From Clostridia bacterium (GTDB lineage: Bacteria; Bacillota; Clostridia; Lachnospirales; Lachnospiraceae), in NCBI GenBank assembly GCA_026000945.1, contig BNZI01000001.1, positions 53,501 through 117,500 of the forward strand: 64,000 bases of DNA, given 5' to 3'. Both the position numbers and the translations under genes were made by a program. Below, piece after piece: positions 7,973 to 17,810 of this stretch; position 1 is the first letter of the stretch, and each line of letters starts with the position of its first letter. Under the pieces are notes generated by a model. That model made no database searches, had not been told where the DNA came from, and saw only the letters and a program-made list of their open reading frames with translations.

Positions 7973-9658
7973 ATGAAAGAAGCAATTGAATTAATTGGTG
8001 TAGATGCAGGGTTTTTATATGAGACTTTTATTCAAAGTACAGATGATTATATCTATCTTGGAAATTTGCGTAAAAATCTTTATGTTGTTTCCGATAATAT
8101 TTTACGAGATTTGGAAATTAATGAAAAGATAATGTCTGATATGTTTCTTCATTGGTTAAAAATCGTACATCCAGAAGATCAAGAAAAGTTTTGTTTGTCC
8201 ATTGAGAGATTACTTCTTGGGACAGACAATCTACATAATTTGGAATATCGTTTATTAAATCGAAAAAAAGAATGGATATGGGTGCAATGCAGAGGGGTAA
8301 TGCAAAGAGATGATCAAGGTTTACCTGTTTTTTTTTCTGGTATCATTACCCCTTTACAGACAAAAGGAAAAGTGAATTATTTAACAGGTATTTTTTCTCG
8401 TTCAGAATGTGAGAAGTATTTAAATTTTCTTTTTGAAAAAAAAAGAGGAACAGCAGGGGGAGCTTTACTTCTACTAGGATTAGATAATTTTTCACAGATT
8501 AATCATTTACATGGTCATCAAAAAGCTGATCAGATCTTACGTTGTTTTGCACAGGATGTGCAAAATTTATTGACTTATCAAGCAAAATTTTTTTATTATG
8601 ATACAGATCGTTTTGCCATTGTGACAGAAGATGGAGGTAAAAAAGAAATTGATGCCATTTACAGCCGAGTTCATTACTATGCAAACCAATATCATGAAAT
8701 AGGAGATTTTCGTTACTATTGCAGTGTATCTGGAGGAGTTGCATTTATCAATCAAGATGCAGAAGGTTTTTTGGATTTGATGAATTATGCCGTATACGCT
8801 CTGGAGTTTGCTAAACAAAAAGGGAAAAATCAAGTACAATGTTTTGTATCTTATTTGTTAAGGGATAAAGAAAAGGGAATAAAATTAGAGTCTGCCTTGC
8901 AAGAAGCAGTATTAAATGACTGCGAAGGGTTTTCTTTGGTTTTTCAGCCTCAAATCTTATTAAAACAAATGACCATTAAAGGGACGGAAGCATTGGTACG
9001 TTTTAACCATAAAGAATATGGAAATATTTTACCTGTAGAGTTTATTCCGATTTTAGAAAAAACAGGATTAATTCATCTTGTAGGTAAGTGGATTTTTGAA
9101 GAAGCTGTGAAAACTTGCAAAAGTTGGATTTCTTATTTTCCGGATTTCGTAATGAGTGTAAATATTTCTTATTTACAGTTTGCAGATCCTACACTCAGTG
9201 ATTTTATTTTACAAACTTTAATGAAATACAATTTAGAGCCAAAACATATCGTTTTGGAACTAACAGAAAGCTGTTTGATTTCTAATTTAGAAATGTTAAA
9301 CGATCAAATTACTTTCTTTCAGCAAATGGGTATTGAAGTGGCAATGGATGATTTTGGCTCAGGATATTCTAATTTAAGCTTATTAATGAATGCTTATTTG
9401 AATATTATCAAAGTTGATCGTATTTTAACGCAGGGAATGCGAAGCAATAAATTAACGTTAGCCTTAGTAGAAAAAATAGTAAAAATTTGCCATGAAGTAA
9501 ATATTTGTGTTTGCATGGAGGGAGTGGAGGATATCGCAGAAATTGAAGTTCTCAAACAAATGGGTGTAGATATGATTCAAGGTTACTTGCTGTCTAAACC
9601 TTTAGGGAAAGAGGAATTTATTTATAAATTTTGTGATGTGTCTTATGTCAACCTTTGA
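7973..9658 (+). CDS. c-di-GMP phosphodiesterase with PAS, degenerate GGDEF and EAL domains
   Basis: A 561-residue cytoplasmic signalling protein. Residues about 25-130 look like a PAS fold (FLHWLKIVHPEDQEKF, then the WIWVQCRG strand). Residues about 135-290 form a GGDEF domain whose signature is lost (FYYDTDRFAIV at the usual GGDEF place), so no cyclase activity is expected; it may bind GTP or act as a spacer. Residues 310-555 form an EAL domain with the catalytic set present: TEALVRF near 338, NIS, ELTES, DDFGSGYS near 457, KVD, EGVE near 514 and QGYLLSKP. It should hydrolyse cyclic di-GMP. The start is fixed by AAGGAGAAC just before the ATG. Confidence 0.93.
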   Translation: MKEAIELIGVDAGFLYETFIQSTDDYIYLGNLRKNLYVVSDNILRDLEINEKIMSDMFLHWLKIVHPEDQEKFCLSIERLLLGTDNLHNLEYRLLNRKKEWIWVQCRGVMQRDDQGLPVFFSGIITPLQTKGKVNYLTGIFSRSECEKYLNFLFEKKRGTAGGALLLLGLDNFSQINHLHGHQKADQILRCFAQDVQNLLTYQAKFFYYDTDRFAIVTEDGGKKEIDAIYSRVHYYANQYHEIGDFRYYCSVSGGVAFINQDAEGFLDLMNYAVYALEFAKQKGKNQVQCFVSYLLRDKEKGIKLESALQEAVLNDCEGFSLVFQPQILLKQMTIKGTEALVRFNHKEYGNILPVEFIPILEKTGLIHLVGKWIFEEAVKTCKSWISYFPDFVMSVNISYLQFADPTLSDFILQTLMKYNLEPKHIVLELTESCLISNLEMLNDQITFFQQMGIEVAMDDFGSGYSNLSLLMNAYLNIIKVDRILTQGMRSNKLTLALVEKIVKICHEVNICVCMEGVEDIAEIEVLKQMGVDMIQGYLLSKPLGKEEFIYKFCDVSYVNL

Positions 9659-9834
9659 GCGCTACGCTTGCTTCAACGCTTTAACATTTAGGATAAAAAG
9701 AAACGAGAAGAGAATTGCTTGATCAACTCTGTGACATATTCGACATTAAACTGTGATTATATGATTGCCTCAAAACATGGTATAAATGGAATCTTTTCGG
9801 TCATACTAGGAATAAGTATGAAAGGAGGATCCGA

Positions 9835-10575
9835 ATGGACAAAGAACAAGAGCAAGCAAGTAATGGGGCAAGGGGGCGGCAGTCAGATGAGGAAGCTTCA
9901 CAAAAAAATGAACAAATTAAAGAGTTTGGACAAGTTACTTTAGATGACAGTCGCACGAAAATTCATTTGCTATGTATTATCGGTGAAATTGAAGGTCATG
10001 AAAGTATGTCAGGTAGTTCAAAGACAACGAAATATGAGCATATTTTGCCAAAATTAGCAGAAATTGAAGATACGCAGGAAATAGAAGGAATGCTGATTCT
10101 GCTCAATACCGTAGGTGGAGATGTGGAAGCTGGATTAGCGATTTCAGAAATGATTGCTTCCTTAACAATACCTACGGTTTCTTTGGTTTTGGGAGGTAGT
10201 CATTCCATTGGTGTTCCCTTAGCAGTTTCTTCTAGTTATTCCTTTATTGTTCCAACAGGAACAATGCTAATTCATCCAGTAAGAATGAGTGGAACGATTA
10301 TCGGTGTTACACAAACTTATGATTATTTCAAAAAAATTCAGGATAGAATTACTGGATTTGTGGTGAATCATGCAAAGATTTCCGAAAAACGTTTGGAAGA
10401 GTTAATGCTAGCAACGGGTATTCTAACCAAAGACGTAGGAACGATTTTAATTGGAGAAGAAACAGTTAAAGAAGGACTAATTAATGAAATTGGTGGCATT
10501 AAAGATGCTTTAAAAAAACTTCATGAGTTAATTGATGAGAGTAAGCAAAAGAAAAAAGATAAAAAGAAAAAGTAG
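9835..10575 (+). CDS. tepA: ClpP-like serine protease TepA
   Basis: A 246-residue cytoplasmic protease of the ClpP/crotonase-fold family. The nucleophile serine lies in LGGSHSIGVPLA (around residue 122) and the catalytic His in MLIHPVRMSG (around 145). The NTVGGDVEAGLAI oxyanion-hole segment precedes them. A 40-residue polar N-terminus and a poly-Lys C-terminus flank the fold. In Bacillus the homologue TepA/YmfB sits just upstream of spoIIIE, as here; it has been linked to protein translocation and spore-protein degradation, though its true role is poorly established. AAAGGAGG precedes the ATG. Confidence 0.9.
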   Translation: MDKEQEQASNGARGRQSDEEASQKNEQIKEFGQVTLDDSRTKIHLLCIIGEIEGHESMSGSSKTTKYEHILPKLAEIEDTQEIEGMLILLNTVGGDVEAGLAISEMIASLTIPTVSLVLGGSHSIGVPLAVSSSYSFIVPTGTMLIHPVRMSGTIIGVTQTYDYFKKIQDRITGFVVNHAKISEKRLEELMLATGILTKDVGTILIGEETVKEGLINEIGGIKDALKKLHELIDESKQKKKDKKKK

Positions 10576-10587
10576 TGTAGTTTGTAG

Positions 10588-10613
10588 TCCTTCCCTTTTG
10601 TTTTGGGGAAGGA
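10588..10613 (+). other. Hairpin between tepA and spoIIIE
   Basis: TCCTTCCC / GGGGAAGGA inverted repeat in the 60-base gap. There is no T tract after it, so it is more likely an mRNA stability or processing hairpin than a terminator. Confidence 0.45.
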
Positions 10614-10635
10614 AACGTAAGGGAGGGGAGAATTT

Positions 10636-13600
10636 GTGAGTGCTAATGCTGCGAGAAAGAAAAAAGAGCAAACAAAAAGAGTAGTACATTCAGAAGTAAA
10701 ACGCAAAAGTAAGCCAACAATTCCGCCAAAAGAAGAATCATTTTTAGCTAAAAAAGAAATTTCAATTATTTTTTCTATATCCTGCTCATTTTTTCTTTTG
10801 TTAAGTAATTTAGGATTATTTGGTATATTGGGAGAATGGCTACGTTTTATGATGGCTGCATTGTTCGGTCCTATTGGATTCTTTTTTCCATTATATCTTT
10901 TTATATGTACTTGCTTTTATTTTTCTCATACAAATGCAAAGAAAGCCTATCATAAAATCATTTTAGCCAGTTGTGTGCTGTTGTTCTTTTGTGGAATTTA
11001 TCAATTGATGGGGCAAGATTCTTCTATTCGCTATTCTTTTTTTCATTACCAGCAAGTGAAAGAGTCTGGCAACAATGTAGCAGGGATATTGGGTACGGTA
11101 ATGCTAACGATTTGTCTTCCTATTTTTGGATGGTGGGGAAGCTTACTTGTTTTATTTATTTTATTAGTGGTGTCGCTTGTGTTATTGACGGAAAAATCTT
11201 TAGTGCACTACGTTAGTACCCGTAGTACGAAAGTTTATCATCAAGTGAAAAAAGACGTACATAATTATAAAGAAAAAGCACAAGTACGAAAAAAAGAAAG
11301 ACAAGTTTACCGTAGAGATAGAGAGGTAAAGGGGATTTCTCATCTTTCAGAAAGGAAAAATATAGGACAAGATCAAACTAATTTTTCCACAATGTATCCT
11401 AAAATTCAATCTTCTTCCGCTTCTCCTAGCGATCGCTTAGGTGTTCATCATGTAGCTAAGAAATATAGGGATGTGAAGCCACCTAGGCCTATATTTTTCC
11501 AATTAGATCCAGAAAATACAGATGAGCAAGAAACTTATTCAAAATCAGAACAAATAGATTTTAGTAATCGCTTGGAAAACACTGAGCAGCAGGGGCAAAA
11601 TAGGGTAGAAGATCTTTCCTATGAAACGATGTTTCCCGATACGAATTTAGCTCAAGGGGAAAATATTGATGTTGGGGAGAGTGAGCAGACAGAGCAAGGG
11701 GTGAACTTTTCTAAAGATGCTACAGATATGGAGACATTGCTAGAACAGGCTATATCGGAAATTCCTGTTCGTACATTAGATTCTGCTCTTTCTACGCAGG
11801 AGGAGATGGTACCTTTGCGTGCGGAGGAAATGTTAGAAAATGCTTCTGCTCCTGTTTCTATGACATGGGAAGAAGAGCTAGATCATTTTGAAGAGCTTTT
11901 AGAAGAAACTGATTTGCGTAGGGAAGAAAGAGAAACCTTTTATTTTACCAATAATAGCCCGACGATTACTGTTTCTCCTCCTCCTATTTTTCAACGAGAA
12001 AGAAAAGAAGAAAGTAGTTTAAAAGAAGGAGAAATCCGCTTTGCAAAAACGAGTAGTTTAGAAAATAAGGACTCAGTGGCAGATGAGGAAGATAATCGTT
12101 TTTTTACCTCTACACATGAATTGGAAGAATTAGTTTTATCTTCTTTTTCATCTATAGAAGATATGCAAGAGGAAGCGCTGATCAAGAAAGAACAAAGTAC
12201 TTTGCAACAAGAGGAATTGTCTGGTACAAAAAAACAGGGAATAAAAGAAACAGAACCAACACAAAAGAAACTTTCTGGGTTTTTATCTCCAAAAAAAGAA
12301 TATCATTTTCCTAATATAAATTTATTAAAAGAATCAAAAAAGAAAAATTTTGGAATGACAGATATTCAATTGCGAGAAATTGCGAGAAAATTACAAAAAA
12401 CTTTACAAAGCTTTGGCGTAGGAGTACGAGTTACTGAAATTAGCTGTGGACCTTCTGTTACACGCTATGAACTGCAACCAGAGCAAGGTGTGAAAGTGAG
12501 CAGAATTGTTTCTTTGGCAGATGATATCAAGCTAAATTTGGCAGCTACAGATATTCGTATTGAAGCACCTATTCCTGGAAAGTCTGCGGTGGGGATAGAA
12601 GTACCAAATAAAGAAAATCAGCTTGTCCGTTTTCGAGATTTACTCGAATCTTTAGACTATCAAAAACATAAGTCACCGCTTGCTTTTGCAGTAGGAAAAG
12701 ATATTGCGGGACAGATTATCGTAGCGGATATTGCAAAAATGCCTCATTTACTCATTGCAGGAGCTACGGGTTCAGGTAAATCTGTCTGCATTAATACGCT
12801 CATTATGAGCATTTTATATAAAGCAAAACCGGATGAAGTGAAATTGATTATGATTGATCCAAAAGTAGTGGAACTGAGCGTGTATAATGGTATTCCGCAT
12901 TTGCTTATTCCGGTGGTTACTGATCCGAAAAAAGCTTCGGGTGCTTTGCATTGGGCAGTAGCTGAGATGAGCAGCCGTTACCAAAAATTTGCTGAAGCTC
13001 AGGTAAGGGATTTAAAAGGGTATAATGCTTTTTGTCAGAAAGAAAAGCGACAGGAAGAGATTTTACCGCAAATTGTAATTATTGTAGACGAATTAGCAGA
13101 TTTGATGATGGTCGCTCCTGGAGAAGTAGAAGATGCGATTTGCCGTCTTGCTCAATTAGCTAGAGCGGCGGGGATACATTTGGTTATTGCTACGCAACGA
13201 CCATCAGTAAATGTCATTACCGGCTTGATTAAGGCGAATATACCTTCACGTATTGCTTTTGCTGTGTCTTCGGGTGTGGATTCCCGCACCATTATTGATA
13301 TGCACGGAGCAGAAAAACTGTTAGGTAAAGGTGATATGCTCTTTTATCCATCCGGTTACCAAAAACCGCAAAGGGTGCAGGGCGCTTTTGTTTCAGATAC
13401 AGAAGTGAATAAAATAGTAGATTTTCTAAAGTCTCAGGAAGAATCTCCTATTTTTGATGAATCTCTGGAAGAAAAATTGGCACAAATGGAACAAAATACA
13501 GAAGAGGAAGATGTACAAGATAGAGATAGTTATTTTTTGGATGCTGGACGTCTAATTTTAGAACGAGATAAGGCTTCTATTGGGATGTTGCAGCGTAATT

Positions 13601-13737
13601 TCAAGATAGGTTTTAATCGTGCGGCAAGAATTATGGATCAACTCGCAAGAGAAGGTGTGGTAGGTGAGGAAGAAGGCAGTAAGCCAAGAAAAATTTTACT
13701 CAATAGGGAAGAATTTAGTCGACGTTTTGAAGCCTAA
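10636..13737 (+). CDS. spoIIIE: DNA translocase FtsK/SpoIIIE
   Basis: A 1033-residue DNA pump that moves chromosomal DNA through the division or sporulation septum. About four N-terminal membrane helices lie within residues 40-190. A long low-complexity acidic linker (about 210-560, rich in Glu and Ser) is notably larger than in B. subtilis SpoIIIE (787 residues in all). The motor domain follows, with Walker A GATGSGKSVCINTLI near 709, Walker B IIVDELADLMM, and IATQRPSVNVITGLIKANIP. The winged-helix gamma domain at about 960-1030 reads DNA orientation. Start GTG follows GGGAGGGGAG. Gene order tepA-spoIIIE supports the call. Confidence 0.95.
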   Translation: MSANAARKKKEQTKRVVHSEVKRKSKPTIPPKEESFLAKKEISIIFSISCSFFLLLSNLGLFGILGEWLRFMMAALFGPIGFFFPLYLFICTCFYFSHTNAKKAYHKIILASCVLLFFCGIYQLMGQDSSIRYSFFHYQQVKESGNNVAGILGTVMLTICLPIFGWWGSLLVLFILLVVSLVLLTEKSLVHYVSTRSTKVYHQVKKDVHNYKEKAQVRKKERQVYRRDREVKGISHLSERKNIGQDQTNFSTMYPKIQSSSASPSDRLGVHHVAKKYRDVKPPRPIFFQLDPENTDEQETYSKSEQIDFSNRLENTEQQGQNRVEDLSYETMFPDTNLAQGENIDVGESEQTEQGVNFSKDATDMETLLEQAISEIPVRTLDSALSTQEEMVPLRAEEMLENASAPVSMTWEEELDHFEELLEETDLRREERETFYFTNNSPTITVSPPPIFQRERKEESSLKEGEIRFAKTSSLENKDSVADEEDNRFFTSTHELEELVLSSFSSIEDMQEEALIKKEQSTLQQEELSGTKKQGIKETEPTQKKLSGFLSPKKEYHFPNINLLKESKKKNFGMTDIQLREIARKLQKTLQSFGVGVRVTEISCGPSVTRYELQPEQGVKVSRIVSLADDIKLNLAATDIRIEAPIPGKSAVGIEVPNKENQLVRFRDLLESLDYQKHKSPLAFAVGKDIAGQIIVADIAKMPHLLIAGATGSGKSVCINTLIMSILYKAKPDEVKLIMIDPKVVELSVYNGIPHLLIPVVTDPKKASGALHWAVAEMSSRYQKFAEAQVRDLKGYNAFCQKEKRQEEILPQIVIIVDELADLMMVAPGEVEDAICRLAQLARAAGIHLVIATQRPSVNVITGLIKANIPSRIAFAVSSGVDSRTIIDMHGAEKLLGKGDMLFYPSGYQKPQRVQGAFVSDTEVNKIVDFLKSQEESPIFDESLEEKLAQMEQNTEEEDVQDRDSYFLDAGRLILERDKASIGMLQRNFKIGFNRAARIMDQLAREGVVGEEEGSKPRKILLNREEFSRRFEA

Positions 13738-13768
13738 TCGCCTAATCGGGGAAGGAATTTAAATTAAG

Positions 13769-14125
13769 ATGAAAAAAATCACAGTGAAACGTACAAGGAT
13801 CAATGGAGAAGTACAAAAAGAATTGAGTCAGATTCTAGGAAATCTAAAAGATCCTCGTATACATAAGATGACTACAGTTACTGCGGTGGAAGTTACGAAA
13901 GATTTACATTATGGGAAAATTTATATTAGTGTACTGGCAAACGAAGATGAGCAAAAACAAACGATACAAGGTTTAAATCAAGCTTCTGCCTATATTCGCC
14001 GGGAATTGGCGCAATCTCTAAATTTGCGGAATACACCAGAATTGACTTTTGTTTTGGATCAATCGATAGAATATGGGGTAAATATGCTAAAAAAAATTCA
14101 GGAAGTCAATGCAGATCTTACGTGA
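13769..14125 (+). CDS. rbfA: 30S ribosome-binding factor RbfA
   Basis: A 118-residue KH-like protein that helps mature the 5' end of 16S rRNA on the small subunit. Family marks are RINGEVQKELSQILGNLKDPRI near the N-terminus, the VTAVEVTKDLHYGKIYISV strand pair, and LRNTPELTFVLDQSIEYG near the C-terminus. Length is normal. It follows spoIIIE by 31 bases and is probably co-transcribed. The usual neighbours infB and nusA are not in this window. Confidence 0.95.
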   Translation: MKKITVKRTRINGEVQKELSQILGNLKDPRIHKMTTVTAVEVTKDLHYGKIYISVLANEDEQKQTIQGLNQASAYIRRELAQSLNLRNTPELTFVLDQSIEYGVNMLKKIQEVNADLT

Positions 14126-14182
14126 TTGCGAGAGAAATGTAACATAGAATCTAGAAGAGAGTAAATTCTGATGAAAAAATAG

Positions 14183-14220
14183 AAATGGGCGATAGCTAAA
14201 CTCTGTCGTCCATTTTGTTT
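14183..14220 (+). terminator. Terminator-like hairpin after rbfA
   Basis: AAATGGGCGA / TCGTCCATTT inverted repeat (one G-T pair) followed by TTGTTT, about 60 bases after the rbfA stop. Confidence 0.65.
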
Positions 14221-14411
14221 ATAAAGGGTATTCAGTTTGCTTTTACTTGGCTGCAATATGGATACAGACTTGATGTTGCTTTTCGTGCAGGGTAAAATAT
14301 AAAAAATTAGACAATACTTTTTGAAGTATAAAATTCCAGTGACTATCTAGGATAGGAGAAGCAAATTTTGTGTACAGATAAGAAAAAAATAGATGCCGTT
14401 TGGAGTAAAAG

Positions 14412-14879
14412 ATGAGAGAAGTACAATTTTATGATTTAGAAAAAATAGAAGAAAGTTTCTTATCTTTTGCCGTTATATGTGCACAATACCAACATCAATG
14501 GATATTGTGCAAAAATGCAGAAAAATCTACTTACGAATTTCCCGGAGGATGTAGAGAAGTAGATGAGAGTATAATGGATACAGCAAATAGAGAGCTGTAT
14601 GAAGAAACAGGTGCGATAGATTTTACATTAACTCCCATTGGTGTATTTTCTGTTCAAAAGAATGAATTACAAGGGAGTTCAAAACTAAAATATGGAATCT
14701 TTTTTTATGGAAAAGTAGATAAAATAGGAGAGTTGCCAGATTATGAAATAAAAGAGATTTGTTTCAGGGATGATTTCCCTATAGAATGGACATACCCTAA
14801 TATACAAGCGATATTAATTGATCAATTGAATTTATTTCTCAAAAAAAGCCGTCTCAAAATAGAGGATGAAAAAAACTAG
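14412..14879 (+). CDS. Nudix hydrolase (MutT/YtkD-like)
   Basis: A 155-residue protein with a complete Nudix box at residues 46-68: Gly, then Glu52, Arg60-Glu61, Glu64-Glu65 and Gly67 (GCREVDE...RELYEETGA). The YEFPGG strand before the box resembles YtkD-type enzymes, which hydrolyse oxidised or ordinary nucleoside triphosphates. The exact substrate is not readable. It is a single gene and ends at a terminator shared with the convergent gene. The ribosome site is weak. Confidence 0.88.
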   Translation: MREVQFYDLEKIEESFLSFAVICAQYQHQWILCKNAEKSTYEFPGGCREVDESIMDTANRELYEETGAIDFTLTPIGVFSVQKNELQGSSKLKYGIFFYGKVDKIGELPDYEIKEICFRDDFPIEWTYPNIQAILIDQLNLFLKKSRLKIEDEKN

Positions 14880-14956
14880 TTGTATAGACCAAAAAATAAG
14901 TGGAATCAGCAGTTAAAGCTTCTGTAAAAATCATGCCTCAACTTATTTTAATAATT

Positions 14957-14998
14957 AAGGTCACGATTACGCAATAATCATGACCTTTTGTTTTTTTA
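14957..14998 (+). terminator. Terminator between convergent genes
   Basis: Hairpin AAGGTCA-GATTA / TAATC-TGACCTT (14957-14987) followed by TTGTTTTTTTA. It serves the Nudix gene on the plus strand and may also act on the minus-strand gene ending at 15000. Confidence 0.85.
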
Positions 14999-14999
14999 T

Positions 15000-16109
15000 T
15001 TAATTTTCGGTCTTATTTTGCTTTTTATTCAAAGCATTTTGAATCAATGTAACATTGTTTTTCAGTCGATCGTCGTCAGGCACAAAAGTCAAAGCTTGTT
15101 TTGCGGCTTCTAATGACCGTTCAAGCATACCTAAATGATAGCAAGCAATGCCTAGCAAGTCGTGTGGGGTTTCATTCCAAACGTGACCAGCATTGACATA
15201 AGTCATTGATTTGTCTGTAATTTGCAAAGCTTTATCGCACATGAAAAAAGTGGTAGTCCAGTCATTTTGTTTATAGGCGACATTAGCACAATCCACATAA
15301 GATTCACGCATGTGAGGACATTCAGCGATAGCACGATGAAACCAATTGTAGGACTCTCGAATGTTGTTTAACTGTGCATAAGAACCTGCAATATACCGCA
15401 TGGATGCGGAACGTTCCTCATGCCATGTGGCACCAGGTAAAGTAAGATAAGTTTTGCTCATTTCAATACATTCTTGCCATCTACGTTTGTAAAAGTATTC
15501 ACGACCTAGATAATATTTCATACGGACGTTGTCCGGTTCAGTTTCGACTGCATATTCCAATAAATCCAAATAGGCACTGCGGGATTTTGCTGGGTCGGGG
15601 TAGTGGTTTAGTGTGAGACCCTTAATATAAACTCGATTTTCTGGACCAGTACCGGTAAATTTTAAATATTCATGAACGGGGCAGACCCATGTATAGTCTT
15701 GTTTTTTATGTATTTTAAAATACGTAAATTGAGTGTGAGGAGTCCCGTCAGGATTTAAACGCCAATTATAGAGATAATTTCCCATATGCATTTGTGGAGT
15801 CCACTGTTCTTCTAAAGCAGCTCGCCAACCAGGTAAAAGGACTTCGTCTAAATCAGTACAAACAGCAATATCTACGTCATTGGGTACATGCGACAAAGAA
15901 ATATTGCGTGCTACGTCAAAACGCCAAGGTTTGACTTTTGCACGATGGACAATCACTCCGCGTTTCTTTAATTTTTTAATGGTTTTATCTGTAGAACCAG
16001 TGTCTGTTACGACAATCATATCTGCTTCTTTCATAGAATCTACCCATTTATCTACAAATTTCTCTTCGTTTTTTGTAATTGCATATACGCATACACGGTA
16101 TTTGCCCAT
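15000..16109 (-). CDS. Glycosyltransferase family 2 protein with TPR tail
   Basis: A 369-residue protein. The N-terminal 200 residues are a GT-A fold: VYAITKNEEKFVDKWVDS, VVTDTGSTDKTI (nucleotide-sugar binding), and TDLDEVLLPGW carrying the metal-binding DxD. The remaining part is a run of tetratricopeptide-like helices (YYLGREYFYKRRWQECIEM, AGSYAQLNNIRESYNWFHRA). This architecture is common in Clostridia, where it is thought to glycosylate proteins or peptides; the acceptor is unknown. Start is set by GGAGG before the ATG at 16109; an upstream in-frame ATG at 16145 lacks such a site. Confidence 0.88.
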   Translation of the reverse strand: MGKYRVCVYAITKNEEKFVDKWVDSMKEADMIVVTDTGSTDKTIKKLKKRGVIVHRAKVKPWRFDVARNISLSHVPNDVDIAVCTDLDEVLLPGWRAALEEQWTPQMHMGNYLYNWRLNPDGTPHTQFTYFKIHKKQDYTWVCPVHEYLKFTGTGPENRVYIKGLTLNHYPDPAKSRSAYLDLLEYAVETEPDNVRMKYYLGREYFYKRRWQECIEMSKTYLTLPGATWHEERSASMRYIAGSYAQLNNIRESYNWFHRAIAECPHMRESYVDCANVAYKQNDWTTTFFMCDKALQITDKSMTYVNAGHVWNETPHDLLGIACYHLGMLERSLEAAKQALTFVPDDDRLKNNVTLIQNALNKKQNKTEN

Positions 16110-16296
16110 TGTTTTACCTCCATTTTCTTCCGTAAGATTCATCAAGGAGCGTATTTTCGAATTAAGTTTGTTTTGATAGTATGTACAGTTGTATTAAAAT
16201 TAATCAAAAAGGTAGAAAATCGTTTATCTGTTGATTACGTACTAACTTTGTTCGCATTCGCCCTCAGGGTGAAAAAACGACTAAGCTTTCTTTATT

Positions 16297-16620
16297 TTAT
16301 TCTTCATCGTGCTCGTCATCCCATTCATGGAAAGTTTCAGTATCTAAACGTTCTTCATAAACGTCGGATGCAATTTCATATTCTTCGTCATCTTGAATAT
16401 TTTCTAAATTAGGTTCTCCCTTTTCTGTAGTTACATAACGATATAGATAAACTTCTGCTTCTTCATTATCTAATTCATCTTCAGGAACTACAGCAACATA
16501 TTCATGGCTTCCAGCTGCAAAATGGTCGATAACGATGCAATCTAATTCGCTATCATCTTCTAAGGTTAGCGTTACTTTCGTTTCTTCTAATGTTAAATCT
16601 TCATGTTTTGGTGATTCCAT
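16297..16620 (-). CDS. DUF1292 family small acidic protein
   Basis: A small, very acidic protein of 107 residues (111 if the upstream ATG is used). The pattern TLTLEDDSELDCIVIDHF, EYVAVVPED, EEAEVYLYRYV and an Asp/Glu-rich tail matches the DUF1292 family of Firmicutes, whose role is unknown. In other genomes it often sits beside yrrK and yrzL; here it lies downstream of ychF on the same strand. The inner ATG is preferred because GAGGT lies just upstream. Confidence 0.85.
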   Translation of the reverse strand: MESPKHEDLTLEETKVTLTLEDDSELDCIVIDHFAAGSHEYVAVVPEDELDNEEAEVYLYRYVTTEKGEPNLENIQDDEEYEIASDVYEERLDTETFHEWDDEHDEE

Positions 16621-16682
16621 ATTATACCTCATATCTTTTTTATAAATAGACTCTATTAAGCTAGTCTATTTAGTGGGTAGCG

Positions 16683-17810
16683 TTACACATTAAACCGGAA
16701 AAGAATTACATCGCCGTCTTGTACAATATATTCTTTTCCTTCGACCCGTACTAATCCTTTTTCTTTGGCAAGAGCATAGCTTCCGGCATTTAGTAAGTCC
16801 TGATAATCTACCACTTCTGCACGAATAAAACCCCGTTCAAAATCACTGTGAATCTTTCCGGCTGCTGCTGGGGCTTTGCTGCCTGCTGTAATCGTCCAAG
16901 CTTTGCATTCTTGTTCACCAGCAGTTAAGTAGCTAATTAAACCTAATAAACGATAACCGGCGTGGATAAGTTGGTCTAAACCGGATTCTTTAATTCCTGC
17001 TTCTTCAAAAAAAGCTTGTTTTTCTTCTTCATTAAGCGGAGATTCATCAGAATCAATTTCCGCAATTTCTTGTTCAATTTGAGCGCAGATAACAAATACT
17101 TCAGCTTTTTCCTTTTGAGCAATTTTATGAACAGATTGTACGTGTGGATTGGATGAGCCATTATCTTTTAAATCCATTGCTTCTACGTTTGCAGCATAAA
17201 TGACTGGTTTGTTGCTGAGTAAAGCAAGGGAATCTAAAATTTCTTTTCCAATTTCTTCGTCTTTTTCTGGTATAGCAAAAGAGGAGGCAAGCTGACCATC
17301 TTCTAAATGTTGCTTTAGTGCTTCTAAAATAGGCATTTGTTTGGCTAGAAGCTTATCGTTTTTTGCGCCTTTGTTTGTTCGGGCAATTTTACGCTCTAAA
17401 ATTTCTAAATCTGACAAAATAAGCTCAAGCTGAATGGTCTCAATATCTCTTTGTGGATTTACCGAAGCATCTACATGGACAATATTATCATCGTCAAAAC
17501 AGCGAACTACATGGACAATGGCATCTACTTCACGGATATGGGATAAAAATTGATTGCCTAAGCCCTCTCCTTTAGACGCTCCTTTGACTAAACCAGCAAT
17601 ATCTACAAATTCAATTACCGCAGGAATACTTTTTTTACTGTGATAAAATTCAGTTAATTGTGATAATCTATGATCAGGGACATTTACAACACCAATATTC
17701 GGATTAATTGTGCAAAAGGGATAATTTGCTGATTCTGCGCCTGCTTTGGTCAGTGCGTTAAATAAAGTACTTTTCCCTACGTTGGGTAAGCCTACGATAC
17801 CAAGTTTCAT
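16683..17810 (-). CDS. ychF: Ribosome-associated ATPase YchF (Obg family)
   Basis: A 375-residue P-loop protein. Features are G1 GLPNVGKST at residues 5-13, G3 DIAGLVKGASKGEGLGNQFL, and NVEA in place of the NKxD guanine motif, which explains why this family prefers ATP. A coiled-coil insertion follows, then a C-terminal TGS-like domain ending GDVILFRFNV. YchF binds ribosomes and is linked to oxidative-stress responses. Length is a little above the usual 363-366. AAAGGA precedes the ATG. Confidence 0.96.
   Translation of the reverse strand: MKLGIVGLPNVGKSTLFNALTKAGAESANYPFCTINPNIGVVNVPDHRLSQLTEFYHSKKSIPAVIEFVDIAGLVKGASKGEGLGNQFLSHIREVDAIVHVVRCFDDDNIVHVDASVNPQRDIETIQLELILSDLEILERKIARTNKGAKNDKLLAKQMPILEALKQHLEDGQLASSFAIPEKDEEIGKEILDSLALLSNKPVIYAANVEAMDLKDNGSSNPHVQSVHKIAQKEKAEVFVICAQIEQEIAEIDSDESPLNEEEKQAFFEEAGIKESGLDQLIHAGYRLLGLISYLTAGEQECKAWTITAGSKAPAAAGKIHSDFERGFIRAEVVDYQDLLNAGSYALAKEKGLVRVEGKEYIVQDGDVILFRFNV

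Noticed and set aside
9719-9943. 74-codon plus-strand frame before and into tepA
   Set aside because: Overlaps the tepA start in another frame and lacks a ribosome site; the tepA frame has the better signal and family match.
10588-10613. Terminator between tepA and spoIIIE
   Set aside because: The stem is good but it is not followed by T residues, so it is listed only as a hairpin.
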